Assembly (NCBI GenBank): GCA_019096195.1
Contig: JAGTXK010000136.1
Location: forward strand, 310,001 to 374,000
Source of the DNA: Boletus sp. NGJ
Lineage: Eukaryota > Basidiomycota > Agaricomycetes > Boletales > Boletaceae
Direction of reading: 5' to 3'
DNA: 64,000 bases
Position numbers and translations under genes: made by a program. Shown here piece after piece: positions 47,640-59,037 of this stretch. The notes beneath the pieces were generated by a model, which was given only the letters and a program-made list of their open reading frames with translations, was not told the origin of the DNA and searched no databases. How positions within the stretch are numbered: the first letter of the stretch is position 1; the number at the start of each line of letters is the position of its first letter.

Positions 47640-48392
47640 TTAGATCGGCTTGATTTTGAAGTGGAGAGAAATGAGAGAGAAAATGAGACACTGGGGCAAG
47701 GGTTACCCTATGCTCAGAGAGGAAAGGTAAACACGTACCTTCAAATCCTGCACCAGATAGTAGAAGACGCGAAGTCCTTCCGGGTCCTCACTGTCCTGGA
47801 TATCAACCAGGGACCCGATTTTTGCAGTCTAACCAATGATTGATATAGTTGTTCATTCATCTACAAGCCACGAACCTCAAAGGCGATGTGGTCATTTCCG
47901 ATACGGATTTCAAGCTCTTGCTTTCCGACGATGTTCTTTTTTGGCCAGTTTGTGTCGTCTTCCCTGCAACAGCGATGAACGCGATAGTCACACCAGGGAG
48001 ATCATGTGCTTACTTTGTGATCTCGCTGGCCTCAACGATGCGCTTAAGCTCCTTGATCACTAAAGGGCCAACCCACACTGAAAAAAAAAAAACGCAATAA
48101 GTCGAGCGGAGAAATTGAGTAGCGCAGCTCACTCACTTTCTTTGCGAATGAGACTGTCATTTCTGTAGTTTGAGTTGTTTGCATATCGCAAACGACCATG
48201 CGAGTACTCGAATTCGAGGAATTCGTGCCCATGTTTACCTGAATGGCCAGTGCTACATGCTGTGTTCAACCCCGAAGCTATCCCGACAACGTCAATACAT
48301 ACTAGTATCTGGAGAGAGGTTAGTATACCGCATACTGTGCACATCAGCCATACATACCTGAGGTAGAACGGGTCCTTATCATGCAAGCTCAT
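47640..48392 (-). CDS. MAGO: exon junction complex core protein Mago nashi
   Basis: Mago binds Y14 and locks eIF4A3 on spliced mRNA. The start at 48392 gives [11 protein letters not shown]. After the first intron: [58 protein letters not shown] (preceded by an intron with a 12-T tract), [59 protein letters not shown], and the last exon [16 protein letters not shown], stop 47640-47642. The C-terminus is exactly that of Mago orthologues. The first splice, as visible, joins FYL to STGHSG and lacks the usual RYY, so exon 1 or 2 edges may be off. A multi-intron gene for an intron-marking protein, divergent from RSM10 132 bases away. Confidence 0.92.
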
Positions 48393-48524
48393 CGTGGACG
48401 ATGTTGAAAGTGTTGAACACGCTCGCCTTTCGTTAATTATATAACTAACTCGCGACGGGATTTGCCGGATCGAGTCCAAGAAATCTCGTTTCCTCTCCCC
48501 CAGTCTTCCCGTAGTCGCGTCAAT
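48393..48524. promoter_or_regulatory. shared upstream region of MAGO and RSM10
   Basis: 132 bases separate the divergent start codons. A TATA-like TTAATTATATAACTAAC lies at about 48433-48449, oriented ambiguously. Confidence 0.55.
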
Positions 48525-49117
48525 ATGTTGGCTTGTTCGTCGCGAACGTCGTGGACAGCGCTGGCGAGATGGGTGCGGTATAACAGCAGTAAATCTCCGT
48601 ACGTATATCTTTCTTCGTCTCACCGAGCCGTGCCAAACCTTGGAACAGAGCTGCATCACCCCCAAAGACGGACGAAAACAATGAAGCACCCGTCGTGCTG
48701 TCCGAGGCCGACATTGCCTCCATGGTCATCCCCGGCCGAGCCTTATACCCTCCAACGACAATTCCCTGCACACACACTATTCCAGTCGCCGAGATTCACT
48801 TCCGGTCACACCATCATTACCCACTTGACCTCTTTGCGCATTTCGCCGGGCATGCAGCGAGTGCGTTGGGTATTCCCGCAACACGCCCTATACCACTTCC
48901 GACACAACGTTCGATGTGGACCGTCCTCCGTGGACCGTTCATCCATAAAAAAAGTCAGGAGAACTTTGAACGACGTGTACACAAGCGGGTCATCAAGGCA
49001 TGGGATGCAGACCCGGTCATCGTGGACAGGTGGGTGCGCTACCTGCGGAAACACCAGATGCCAGGCGTCGGTATTAGGGTCACGACGTGGGAGAGGGACG
49101 CCATTGGGTATTGGTAA
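48525..49117 (+). CDS. RSM10: mitochondrial small ribosomal subunit protein uS10m (Rsm10)
   Basis: The start at 48525 gives a basic, Ser-rich mitochondrial leader ([20 protein letters not shown]). One intron (about 48600-48650) joins to [20 protein letters not shown], then the S10 fold: [100 protein letters not shown]. The visible stop gives ...DAIGYW at 49117. One G too many in the GGG at about 49107 seems to shift the frame: with GG the sequence would read [20 protein letters not shown] and continue to a stop at 49292, as homologues with longer tails do. The S10 core is complete either way. Assembly error or natural truncation. Confidence 0.9.
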
Positions 49118-49489
49118 ACAGATATTTCAGGAGGCGATGGAGAAAATACGCCCTGATCCAGAGGAGATTAAAGCGCTGGCGGATAAAATCGTGGAACAGG
49201 AATTGTCAGCAGCTGGCGAGGGAGGGCAGCCGCCTACAGAAAAACCACTCAGCCCCAAGCAATCGGGGAATCATTCTCTCGAGCACTCGTGATTGATGAT
49301 TCCATGTCATTCTCACCGATATCGCCTGTAATTCTCATCAATAATACTATTAGAACTGGCACTCGCTGCGGCGGAAGACCTGATGCTACAACATGAGCAT
49401 ACCCGACCAGAGTTTTAGAAGACCACGATGTTGACGACAGGTATCACCATTGGCGTCCATGAACGCAGTCGTAGAGCGCACCACAGCCG

Positions 49490-49953
49490 TCACTTTTCGA
49501 ATTGATCTTTGACATATTGTCGGAGTACATTCATTACTTCGCGTTTTACAGCCGAAGGTATACTGGCTGTAGTTAGCAGAATGAGGCGCGTTATATCGAC
49601 CCCGGTCCAAATGCATGTTTACCTTGTGCGGGAGGTGATATCTCCTCTAATATCGCCCGAAAGGAAAGCATATCCATCGACCGTGCGCGTTCTGTGGATG
49701 CTTTCATCAGCTCATCTCTCCACATCCTAGAGGAAAGTCAAAGTATACCCTTTGTACGGTGACGCATCTCATCTATCCATCCATGTTCAGAGAGCTTGGA
49801 CGAGAGAAGACGGAGAATTCTGGGATCGCAACGGTGTGAGACTTGAAGGGTTCGGGGAGAAAGCAGAGCATACCTGTCCCATTCTCCACTTTCGACCATA
49901 CGACGGTGAATTTGGGCATAGAATTCGTCTGTCTCAGACGTTGATTTGGACAT
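49490..49953 (-). CDS. SUS1: SUS1/ENY2, SAGA deubiquitinase module and TREX-2 mRNA export subunit
   Basis: A very small protein linking transcription to mRNA export. The start at 49953 gives MSKSTSETDEFYAQIHRRMV, then ESGEWDR. After intron 1 comes ILRLLSSKLSEHGWIDEMRH, then ELMKASTERARSMDMLSFRA, ILEEISPPAQ, and the last exon SIPSAVKREVMNVLRQYVKD, QFEK, stop 49490-49492. Conserved ENY2 features (ESGEWDR, SKL..GW, ERARSMD, AVKREV...I/LRQYV) are all present. The second intron is unusually short: a 31-base GT-AG excision or a 42-base one to a later AG both keep the frame. The 42-base version gives EMRHHELMKAST, closer to homologues. Three introns in about 100 codons. Confidence 0.9.
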
Positions 49954-50393
49954 GAGTGGTGCTCCCTCCCACTGGGAGATCGACGCTGAAATCTGGATCG
50001 GTCAACGCCAACCAGGGAGCGCGCTTCGAGCAAGGGCTGGGCATGTAGTGCGACGACCCGTATGGACAGACGCCAAATATAGAAAAACTCTGAATCTTCA
50101 TTAAATTCACTGGGCAGGCGGTCAGAACAGCAACTGAAGGGTACAGTAATGGTTATCGTTCCGGACAACCCTCAAGCTCAAGACGATCAACCATTTATTT
50201 GAGCAGGAAAACACACTGACAGCATCACAAGGACAAGACAAATAGTTCAGAGGAATTAGGTGACACTTTCCATGCGGTTAACAAAAAGAGGTGAGCAATG
50301 CGATGGTCGAAATGTGAGGATAAGAACGAAGAGAATAAAGTTAAAGCCGACCAAAGGGACGGAATCTAATATGAATGGGGTCAAGGATCACAA
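49954..50393. other. intergenic
   Basis: About 440 bases between the SUS1 start and the stop of the Rua1-like gene, both on the minus strand. It holds the SUS1 promoter; no further gene is seen. Confidence 0.45.
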
Positions 50394-52361
50394 TCAGAGT
50401 GCTTGTCGAGCGCGGCAGTAGACTTCATCATCTAGAAAAAAGTCATCGTCTCCCTCCAAATGAGAGCCTTGGTGACATGCAGCAGCATGCTTCCACCTGT
50501 GCGATTGAGTTCGCGAGCATTGCAATTACCTCATTCGGTACGCACCAATAGAGTTCTTTCACCTACGACCCGTTCAGTCAGATGGCCAATCCGACTGTGA
50601 ATGCTTACCTTGATATCTATATTTTTGATACTTTCCACACGTATCCATTTCTTGCATTGGTGGCACTTCCCTTCCTGCATACTTGTGCGCTCGTTCTTGG
50701 CCGGATTTTGACGGACGGTCGTCCGGAAAGCGACCGGGGGAGAAAAAGGGCGGGCAGAAACAGAAGAGATCCCTTAGGAAGTCTAATGAAAGTTATATGC
50801 ACGTCAGTCGGAAAACGTACCGTGGGCGTACTGCAAGTGGTAACTAGACGCATTGCTAATTTAGTATCTTTACCGGTGAAAAACACGACTCTGTCAGAGG
50901 CGTGATGTGAGCTAGCGAGATGAATGCGCCATCAGACACGTGCCACTTGTATGCAGAAAACTTCATCGAGAGCCAGACGGCTTCATCCTTACCGCCACGA
51001 GAGGGACTTTCGATACAAATCGGGCAGACGCCGACCTTTGTGGCTCCGCATCCCTTAACGAAACGTGGTGTATACAAATCGAGCGCATCTCGCGGTTCGT
51101 TATAGATCCCCGTAATGCGCTTAGAGTCAGCTGAAAGGAGAGGAAATCTAGAGGATACGATCAATCATGAGCATTCACCGAGTTGGCTACCAATGAACAG
51201 AACGAACTTTCCGTCGGCCAGCCGCAGGTACGAACTGACCGGGAAACGCAGGTAAAAGAGAGAAAACTGTGGATGGTAAGGTATGTTAGTAGGAAGTTGG
51301 CGTCGGGTCAACGTTTCGAGGGGAAAATTGGCGTCGGTGGAGGTTGATTCAGGAGCGCCACCGAATCGTCTTTTCTTGCGTTTAATCGGTATCCCGTCGC
51401 CATCGCGGCTTCGTGAGGTTCTCTTCCGTTTGCATCCGGTAGTGCCCCTCGCAGGCTGGTAATCCGAGTCGCGGGAACGAGAAGAGCTTCGAGTCGATTG
51501 ACTAGGAGAGGGCTCTCGCCCGGAGTTGGGAGGTTGGTAGTTATACCGGATATTCGGTTGCCTTAGGCCATTGAGTCTCTCTGCGGTTGGAAAGGTAGGT
51601 GGAGAGCTGCTTCGCAAGTCGAGTTCACGCGCGAAGTGATCGGAAGATTCAGGAGATGAAAGTGAAGTGAGATCTGACAGATCTGACAGAGGTGTCGAAC
51701 GATCTTGAAATGGCAGGGTCGAAAGATGGATGTCATTTTCAGCAGTCGCAGATTCATCTGCCGCGGCAGATATGAATCTATCGATCAAGGAGACTGGTCC
51801 TACGGCATCTTTGGAATCCTGGGAATTTGGGCCATAGTCAGTCCTAGACGGGGTTCCACCAGCGTTCGAAAAGGTTGGCGAGGGGAAGAACAATGAATGA
51901 GGATTCATTCGAGCGACCGGGGAAATTTGAGTATTTATATCGTTCCATTCTCGAGAAAAGTCGCCAGCAAATTGCCGCTCGAAGGGTGTGCTTCCTGATC
52001 CTTGAGAAGGGGGAGATATTTCTGGAAAAAACAAGGAGGGAACTTGTGACACTGGTAAAGGGCTCGGGGAAAACACCATCTGCATGTTTGCCATGGAAAG
52101 GGTCGATGTATAGGGCGTGACGGAAGAGCGCGGCGTCCTCGTGATAGGTGGATATGCATCCCGATACGCAGGTATATCGGGTCGACGCGATCGAATACTA
52201 ACTTGTACTCGATTGGGTGTAGATAACATCGGAAGACATGTCATAGTGTCTTGAGTAAGCTCCAGGAAGGATGAAGCCTGGTAGAATGTGGAGTTGTCCT
52301 TGTACAAGAGTAGGGTGTCGGCCAAATCGCCGGAGAAAACTTGGGGTGACTTGGGCATCAT
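50394..52361 (-). CDS. Rua1-like zinc-binding transcriptional regulator (DUF4451 type)
   Basis: The start at 52361 gives MMPKSPQVFSGDLADTLLLY. The first exon is about 390 residues, Ser/Pro-rich, with a basic stretch GCKRKRTSRSRDGDGIPIKR that can serve as a nuclear localisation signal. The C-terminal domain, spread over several exons, matches the Rua1 C-terminal family: SLFYLRFPVSSYLRLADGK, RITGIYNEPRDALDLYTPRF, VKGCGATKVGVCPICIESPS (CxxC), VWLSMKFSAYKWHV, then EGKCHQCKKWIRVESIKNID (CxxC) and WKHAAACHQGSHLEGDDDFF (His/Cys), stop 50394-50396. Rua1 of Ustilago activates glycolipid genes; most relatives are uncharacterised. The exon edge near 50940 after YKWHV was not resolved. Nuclear, probably DNA-binding. 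Confidence 0.82.
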
Positions 52362-52607
52362 TACACTTCTGGCAGATGATCAGTAGAGGGATCACTATAG
52401 CTGTGTTCTATCCTTACCTGTCAGTAGCAAGCTAATCTGTCTGAGCAAGTTAAGACGGGAGAGGGAGAGGGAGATTCATCGACACCGTCACGGAGATTGA
52501 ATATTTACGGCTCCGGTGTAATCGGCATCAGATGCCGAAAACATACCGCATTTGGTCTCCCGCAACCACCACACTTCGTTCGGACAACCTGGCGCTGACT
52601 CGTAGAA
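52362..52607. promoter_or_regulatory. shared upstream region of the Rua1-like gene and p24 gene
   Basis: 246 bases between divergent start codons, with polypurine GGGAGAGGGAGAGGGAGA at about 52450-52470. Confidence 0.5.
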
Positions 52608-53500
52608 ATGATTCTATTCAACTTGCTCATTTCTAGCGTGCTCTTCCTGGCATCTATCCAGCACGTCAGAGCTTCCGCGCTGACTACCGTTATTGCACCA
52701 AATGAACGTCTCTGTTTTTACGCCGACGTGGACAAGGCAGGAGAGAAGATTGGGGTAAGTACTCCCACTCGGCCAGATGCCCGAAATACTAACCTACATC
52801 TCTAGTTCTACTTTGCAGTACGTATATTCTTGCACAGGTAAGGTCGAGGTTTATCAATGTTGCGCCAGGTTCAAGCAGGGGGCTCTTTCGACATTGACTT
52901 TGACGTCAAAGATCCCAACGAGAAGCTGCTTCTCGATGGAGAACGCGAACGTTCAGGAGACTACGTCTTGACGGCGAATACTATCGGAGAATATTCCTTC
53001 TGTTTCGAAAATGACATGTCCACGTTGACCGACAAGCTGCTCGACTTTGACATCATGGTCGAGAGTGAACCACGGAGAGAAGTTGCAGCCAAGCCTGGTC
53101 AGGTCTCAGATCACACAAGCCCTATTGAGGAAAGCATATACCGGCTCAATAGCATGCTCATGAGCATCAAACGCACGCAGAGACAGTAAGTGTTCAGTTA
53201 GACGCGTCGAGCGGTTTTCTTATCAGTGGCCATAGCTTCCACACGCGAGAGACACGAGGTTTCTCTTTGGTCAAATCTACCCAAAAGTGAGCATGTATTC
53301 TGCGTAGTTTTTACGTCTCACCCACCACACGCACAGTCGCTTATTCTGGTATGGTGTTTGCGAAAGTCTGGCTGTCGTTGGAATGGCAGCGTATGTGATC
53401 CATACAAGCACGATCTGACAACCTCTCACCATAGAACAGTTTGCAGGTATACATTCTGCAAACATTCTTCACCAAGACGGGTCGTCGGTACAAAGTATAA
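52608..53500 (+). CDS. p24 family cargo receptor (Emp24/Erv25/TMED)
   Basis: Type I membrane protein of COPI/COPII vesicles that selects cargo such as GPI-anchored proteins. The start at 52608 gives the signal peptide MILFNLLISSVLFLASIQHV. The GOLD domain follows: APNERLCFYADVDKAGEKIG, then QAGGSFDIDFDVKDPNEKLL, ERSGDYVLTANTIGEYSFCF (the Cys pair), LDFDIMVESEPRREVA. A coiled-coil segment includes EESIYRLNSMLMSIKRTQRH and FHTRETRGFSLVKSTQNR. The transmembrane helix is LFWYGVCESLAVVGMAALQV, and the cytosolic tail YILQTFFTKTGRRYKV carries an aromatic FF and basic residues as COP-binding signals. Stop 53498-53500. All exons join in frame, the last acceptor being the AG at about 53439. Confidence 0.93.
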
Positions 53501-53665
53501 GATGTTGGACTTGAATTGTACCTCCCTCGCATTTTTATTACCATTCGGACTGTTAGTACACATCTCTAAAAAAACTGCATCTGAGTGGTGTACCTTTTTG
53601 GCAATCCGTTTGGCAGGTGAGATAAGATAATCGACTAAATCGCAAGTATCAGCCATCTCGTACTC

Positions 53666-55869
53666 ATGGCCAACGTACAGACACAGACGACTATCATCCC
53701 CCACAACCAAGAACCGTATGTATCCAGGACATACCCAAGTGAATCCGAGCTCGATATCAAGCTCCAAAATGCTGCCGTCGCCCATGCAGCTTGGAGGAAA
53801 CGCACGTTCAAGGAGCGTATGGAAATTGGACACAAGTTCGTGGTATGTACGAAGATATCTCGTATGATGTTTGCATAGATTGGTTCGCAGTCGGTCTTCA
53901 AGGCTATCGGAGATGACGAACGGAAAGCCCTTCATCTGGAACTCACCCTGCAAATGGGTCGGTGCGTTCGTTCCACAGGTCGGATCCCGATTCTCGAGAT
54001 ACCACTCATTCGGATCTGCTAAAGACCCGTGAGCCAAGTCCCTGGCGAGATCAGAGGGTTCTTGTCTCGCGCGGAATACATGCTCTCCATCGCAGAGTCC
54101 TGCCTCTCGGACGTCTCTCTCAAGGACACCGATGCGCCTGGATTCAGACGGTACATAAAGCGTGAGTCCCTCGGCCTCGTTTTCGTGATCGCTCCTTGGA
54201 AGTAGGTTTTATTCATCTCTCTCTCGCCGTCCACTGATCCATTCGTCGGGCTGTAACACAGCTATCCGTATCTCGTGACCATTAATTCCGTCCTTCCCGC
54301 CATCGTGGCTGGAAATGCAGTACTACTCAAACCCTCCCCACAGACCCCACTGGCGGCAGAACGCTTCGTCAATGCGCTCCATAAAGCTGGTGTGCCAGAG
54401 GATCTCGTGCAAGTCTTGCACCTATCGCCCGCACTCACCTCTTATGTAGTGAAACATAAGCTGGTGGACTTTGTCTCCTTCACTGGGAGCGTCGTCGGAG
54501 GTCAGACTGTGGAACGTGCAGCCGTAGAAGCTGTTGGATTCAAAGGTGTTGCGCTCGAGGTATCTTCAAGAAATTCTGCAGGTCTCGGAATGGCTAACTT
54601 GCTGGCAGCTCGGAGGGAAGGACCCCGCGTACGTTCGTCCAGATGCAGACCTGAGGTACACCGTCGCAGAACTCGTGGATGGTAGGGCCTTGATACCTTC
54701 AGCTGAATTTTTTTGACTGGGATGTTTTCTCTCGTGAAGGTGCCATGTTCAACTCTGGCCAGAGCTGTTGCGCTATCGAGGTGGGTCGATGTCACTGAGG
54801 TTTCTTCGTCCACTCAATTCACCGTGGAAGCGCATATATGTGCATGAATCCGTGTATGACGAATTTGTGACACAATATGTCGACCTCGTCAAGGTGACTG
54901 TCCTTTTAGGCCTTGATTCCTGTGGAGCTCATATTCCACATCAAAAGAAATATATCTTAGGTGATCCCACCAAGCCAGAGACTTCTCTTGGACCAGTCGT
55001 CAGCCTGGCGAGTGCTGAGAAGATCCGCAAACAAGTTGCAGATGCGGGTGAGGTTCCCCCCGTTTCCTTGGCCCTACATCGACCTCACGAAGCATCTAGT
55101 CAAGGCGGGTGCTACGGCTCTCATTCCTGAGGACCTATTTCCGATAGCTCAACCGTGAGTACGCTTCTATGCAATTGGTCACCAGAAACTTACGGACGAA
55201 AAGGGGGACTACCTATGTTGCCCCGCAGGTCTTGATCAATGTCAACCACAGTGAGTCTGTTGGTCAACAAGTGAGCGAGTGCTGAGATAGCCCATTACCT
55301 AGCAATGGACGTTATGATGGTAGGATAATCTGATTGGACCGAAATGAGTATCACTCTTTGAAAGAACTACTACAGGAGGAAACGTTCGGACCCGTTATTG
55401 GGATCCAGAAGGTTAGTCAAGGCAGTTTTCATCGCTCGCAAGATGGATGTTAACGAGCAGGATTCGAATAGGTCTCCTCGGACGAAGAGGCCATTCACCT
55501 TATGAACGATTCCCCGTACGGGCTGACGGCCTCCGTGTGGACGAACGCGCAAGAAAACCCTGATTCTGAAGAAGCATTCTTGCGCATCGTTGACGAACTA
55601 CAAACTGGGACAGTATTTCTGAACAGGTGATGTCTTTGCAAATGATATTGGTCATTGTCTCATTGGCATGATTAAAGATGCGATTTCCTCGATCCTGCGC
55701 TATCGTGGACTGGCGTCAAGAACAGTGGTCGTGGGGTCAGTCTGAGCAAGTTCGGTATGTGACGGGTCTTCGCCCCATGGGCAACCATCATGAGACGTTT
55801 CGTCTGCTTCTAGGCTACGACCAGCTCACTCGCGCGAAATCTGTGCACATGAAGATCAAAACGACATGA
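53666..55869 (+). CDS. aldehyde dehydrogenase (NAD(P)-dependent)
   Basis: Oxidises aldehydes to acids. The start at 53666 gives MANVQTQTTIIPHNQEPYVS. Ordered blocks: AWRKRTFKERMEIGHKFV, HLELTLQMGRPVSQVPGEIR, LVFVIAPWNYPYLVTINSVL, AIVAGNAVLLKPSPQTPLAA, VDFVSFTGSVVGGQTV, then GVALE joined across an intron to LGGKDPAYVRPDAD. Catalytic segment AMFNSGQSCCAIERIYVHES holds the nucleophile Cys (about 54765). Then SLGPVVSLASAEKIRKQVAD, VLINVNHTMDVMMEETFGPV, SPYGLTASVWTNA, LQTGTVFLNR and SWTGVKNSGRGVSLSKFGYD, stop 55867-55869. More than ten short introns, every block restored in frame, so the gene looks functional. No targeting peptide is obvious; cytosolic is likely. Substrate cannot be told from sequence. 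Confidence 0.92.
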
Positions 55870-56523
55870 TCATCAATTGCTTGCGAGACGTAGCAATATA
55901 CAAATTGTTATTCTGATACGAGACGGGAGCGAATAGCATCTTACTCATTGTCTGTAATCACCTGAGTGGGAAAGCCTATAGAATGGAAACGGCAGTCAGC
56001 CAATAGCTCAAATCGGCATGGAAATGATGATAATGATCAGGACCCTCGAGCGTATAATAGAGGGTCAGGGAAATAATCCTCAAAGAGCAGAAGCACTCGG
56101 TCTGGTGCACAGCAACGAAATCATCACGGAAAAGGTAGTTCTTGAATGGAGGAAGATACTCACCCCGGCTGGTCAATCTTCTAAAACTCGACGAGATGAG
56201 CAACGACGAGGTTGAAGAAGAAAATTGAATCAACTTGTCACGTGGATTCGCCAAATTTTTATGCAGAATCAGAATTTCATGTGCCACCAGTGAAGTTGTG
56301 GGTAGCATTCCATTATATAAGTCACTATCACAGACCGAGTTTTAACAAGGTCATCCGATTGCACAAGGTACATAAAAGTCACAGACAAAGAGACAAAAGT
56401 CAGACCTTCACGAGTGAAGGAATGGCTGAACTGACACGTGCAAGGAAAGTATACTATGTGATTGTATCCATAGACAGGCGTTAGAATGCATATCAAGTTG
56501 TATCGCATGCCTGAGGTAGTTAT
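55870..56523. other. intergenic between convergent genes
   Basis: About 650 bases between the ALDH stop and the likely GVP36 stop. Small frames only; nothing recognised. Confidence 0.45.
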
Positions 56524-57776
56524 TCAGTGATCCCGAGACTTTCTAAAGTAGATGTGAGCCCGTGACATTGGCAAAAAAAAAAAAGAAAAAAATTGTTACC
56601 TGTATTCACCCTCCGCAGCTACGCTTAAATCCTCTATCTCGCCCTGTGTAGACGAGAGTGCCTCGGCAGCAGAGGCAAAGTAAACTAACTGAACTGACAT
56701 CAACCATCTGAAAGCAGTCAACAGTGGCGTGCGCTTACTTGTGCTTTGATGAGTTCGTTCAGGTTCTTGAGAGGCTCGGGCTGGGGGAAACGTTAGCTCC
56801 TCGTTAAAAGCAATGCAATCAGTGGGCACATACGTTCTCAAGAACGGTCTTCATGAGCGTGATTGCGACCTCAGTCTTCTGCACGAGGTCGTCCTCTGCG
56901 TTCTCTATGTCGAGCTTTGCCTGCTCTTGCCTAGCAGGACTTGCGGTCTTCAAACTGAAAAGTGATATTTCAGCCAAGAGGGAGGGATTATCGGGACGTC
57001 TCACGATTGTTTGGCCGCATCGAGTTCAAGTCTGCTGGCACGAACGGCCTGACGGGCTTTCATGGCGACGTTGATCGAGGTCGCCAGCGTCGTTTGCCAT
57101 GGCTGGAGGTATTGCCTCTGGATCGCATCATCCTGCTGGATACGTGCGCTAGAAATGGTATCCCAAGCGCCAGCATACAGGCCGAGCGCCCTTCCAAGCT
57201 TGTCTTCATTGCCACCTGGCGCTCCCTGCAGCATGGTAGCACCATTGGTGGCAGCACGACCGAGTGCATGGGGAAGCGTCTTGTGCTGCGCAGGCACGGG
57301 TGCAATAGGGTCCGGCGCAGGGATGTTCGTGCCCTTGAGGTTGGTGGCGGCGAAATTCGTGATGCCATGTCCGATGGTGGTGGACAGCTCTGTGATCGAC
57401 TCCTGAATCTGGGTCGGGTAGTCGTAAGACTCGGACTCGTATGCCCTGGTGATCCTGGGGGGTGGAGTAGGGTCAGGTACAATGGATAATGCGTGTCACT
57501 GTGATCTCACTTGAGTAGAGAAAGGTGGGCCTGACGCAACGCGTCGACGCGGGCCTCGAGGTCTTTGTATTCTGTGAGGGCTCGAATGGGTTAGACGTAC
57601 GACTATATTCTCAGACACCGACCTTGGGGCAATTCGGTGATTTCGCCAGGTGCAATTTGGCCCAGACGTTCCCGTGTTGCCTGGACACTCGAGTTGAAGC
57701 CCTTCGCCAGCTTGCTGGCCGATTGGCCGAGGTTCATGTTGGAAATACTCGATTGAAGCTTGCTCCAGCCGTCCAT
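56524..57776 (-). CDS. GVP36: BAR-domain protein Gvp36-like
   Basis: Membrane-curving BAR protein of Golgi/endosomal vesicles. The start at 57776 gives MDGWSKLQSSISNMNLGQSA, an amphipathic lead, then SKLAKGFNSSVQATRERLGQ. The long helical body follows: EYKDLEARVDALRQAHLSLL, YDYPTQIQESITELSTTIGH, LGRALGLYAGAWDTISSARI, QQDDAIQRQYLQPWQTTLAT, AMKARQAVRASRLELDAAKQ, IENAEDDLVQKTEVAITLMK, NELIKAQ and QLVYFASAAEALSSTQGEIE. Two 3' ends are possible. Reading through the last donor gives a stop at 56596 (...EGEYR). Splicing over an intron with a long T-rich tract (donor at about 56599) gives ...EGEYRKSRDH with stop 56524-56526; I prefer the spliced form. Divergent from PUP1, 215 bases between starts. 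Confidence 0.9.
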
Positions 57777-57991
57777 TGTCTATCTACTTGCTCGGTGTTG
57801 ATAGGATACAGACGCGGTCGACGCTGCGGTTGGCAACTTGGCGGTTGTTGTGGACAATGGCGAAGGGGGCTGTCCGGGGTTCGCCAGCTCCCGACAAGGA
57901 AAAGCGGTGCCACCAGTCCGGCCTCCGCGGGGTCGACGCGTATGCGTCTCGTTAACAGGCTCATTCCGACTCTCATTCGACATTGGCGGCG
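57777..57991. promoter_or_regulatory. shared upstream region of GVP36 and PUP1
   Basis: 215 bases between divergent start codons. No exact proteasome control element GGTGGCAAA is seen; a GTTGGCAAC at about 57830 is only loosely similar. Confidence 0.5.
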
Positions 57992-59037
57992 ATGAGCAAC
58001 GTGTACAGGTCGTCTGGTTTCAATTTCTCAAACTCGATACGGTGAGCGCGTTCGCGATGCGATTGTTTTCCAACGATATTCATCGCTCGGACAAGCAACC
58101 ACTTTCTGGCAGAAAAAGGACTGCCGCTGCCCAAGGCGACCAGCACCGGTACTACCATCGTAGGGTGTGTTTTTAGGGATGGCATCGTACTCGGCGCAGA
58201 TACGCGTGCGACCGAAGGCCCGATCGTCGCTGACAAGAACTGTGAAAAGGTGCGTGGCCCCGCCCATCATCTATCCTATCCCAGCGTCTGAAGTACGTCG
58301 CCCCAAGATACACTACATCTCAGAATCCATCCGCTGTTGCGGTGCTGGGACCGCAGCGGACACCGAATTCGTCACCGCGACGATCTCGTCCAACATTGAG
58401 TTGCATGCTCTCTCGACGGGGAGAAAGCCGCGCGTGATCACTGCGATGACCATGCTCAAACAACATCTATTTCAGTCCGTCTGCTTTCTCCTTCTTGCTG
58501 TTGGAGATCCTGAATCCGTCTATCCATGAAAGATATCAAGGGCAAGTCGGCGCTGCACTGGTTCTCGGGGGCGTAGATGTCACCGGTCCACAACTGTTCA
58601 CTATCCATCCTCATGGTTCCACAGACAAGCTTCCCTATGTGACGATGGGATCTGGAAACCTTGCGGCCATGGCCGTCTTCGAGAGCAGCTGGAAGCCCGA
58701 CATGACGGTAACCTGAGCCTCCATTTCGCTCAGACATCCAGAGGGCTGACGTCACCCCGTTCCACAGCGAGAGCAAGCTCTCCAGCTGGTGACGACTGCC
58801 GTTTCGGCTGGTATCTTCAACGATCTCGGTTCGGGTTCTAACATCGATGCGTGTGTCATCACTGCAACTGGCACCGAGATGCTGCGTAACTTTGTCAAAC
58901 CGAACGAGCGTGTTGAAAAAGAGCGCAAATATACCTTCAGGCGGGGAACCACAGCTTGGAAGAGCGAGAGCATCAGAAGTTTGATCATCAGCGAGCAGAT
59001 CACGCCTGTTGCAAGCGAGGCCATGGATGTTAGCTAG
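57992..59037 (+). CDS. PUP1: 20S proteasome subunit beta type-2 (Pup1/PSMB7), trypsin-like activity
   Basis: Catalytic beta subunit cleaving after basic residues. The start at 57992 gives [17 protein letters not shown]. After intron 1 the exon must begin at the AG before CAACCAC (about 58094), giving [18 protein letters not shown] and then [20 protein letters not shown]. Propeptide cleavage before TTIVG exposes the N-terminal Thr. Then [131 protein letters not shown]. The end is SEAMDVS, stop 59035-59037. Catalytic Thr, Asp and Lys contexts are intact. Confidence 0.95.

Noticed and set aside
49105-49130. A 23-base intron at the end of RSM10
   Set aside because: Too short for a spliceosomal intron, and the resulting Arg-rich tail has no likeness to uS10m; a one-base insertion explains the data better.
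57825-57840. Possible proteasome control element (GTTGGCAAC)
   Set aside because: Two mismatches to GGTGGCAAA, and its position in the spacer is not conserved evidence; not enough to call.
58075-58130. Apparent one-base frameshift in PUP1 at the run of five A
   Set aside because: Using the AG before CAACCAC as acceptor restores [18 protein letters not shown] in frame, so no lesion is needed.
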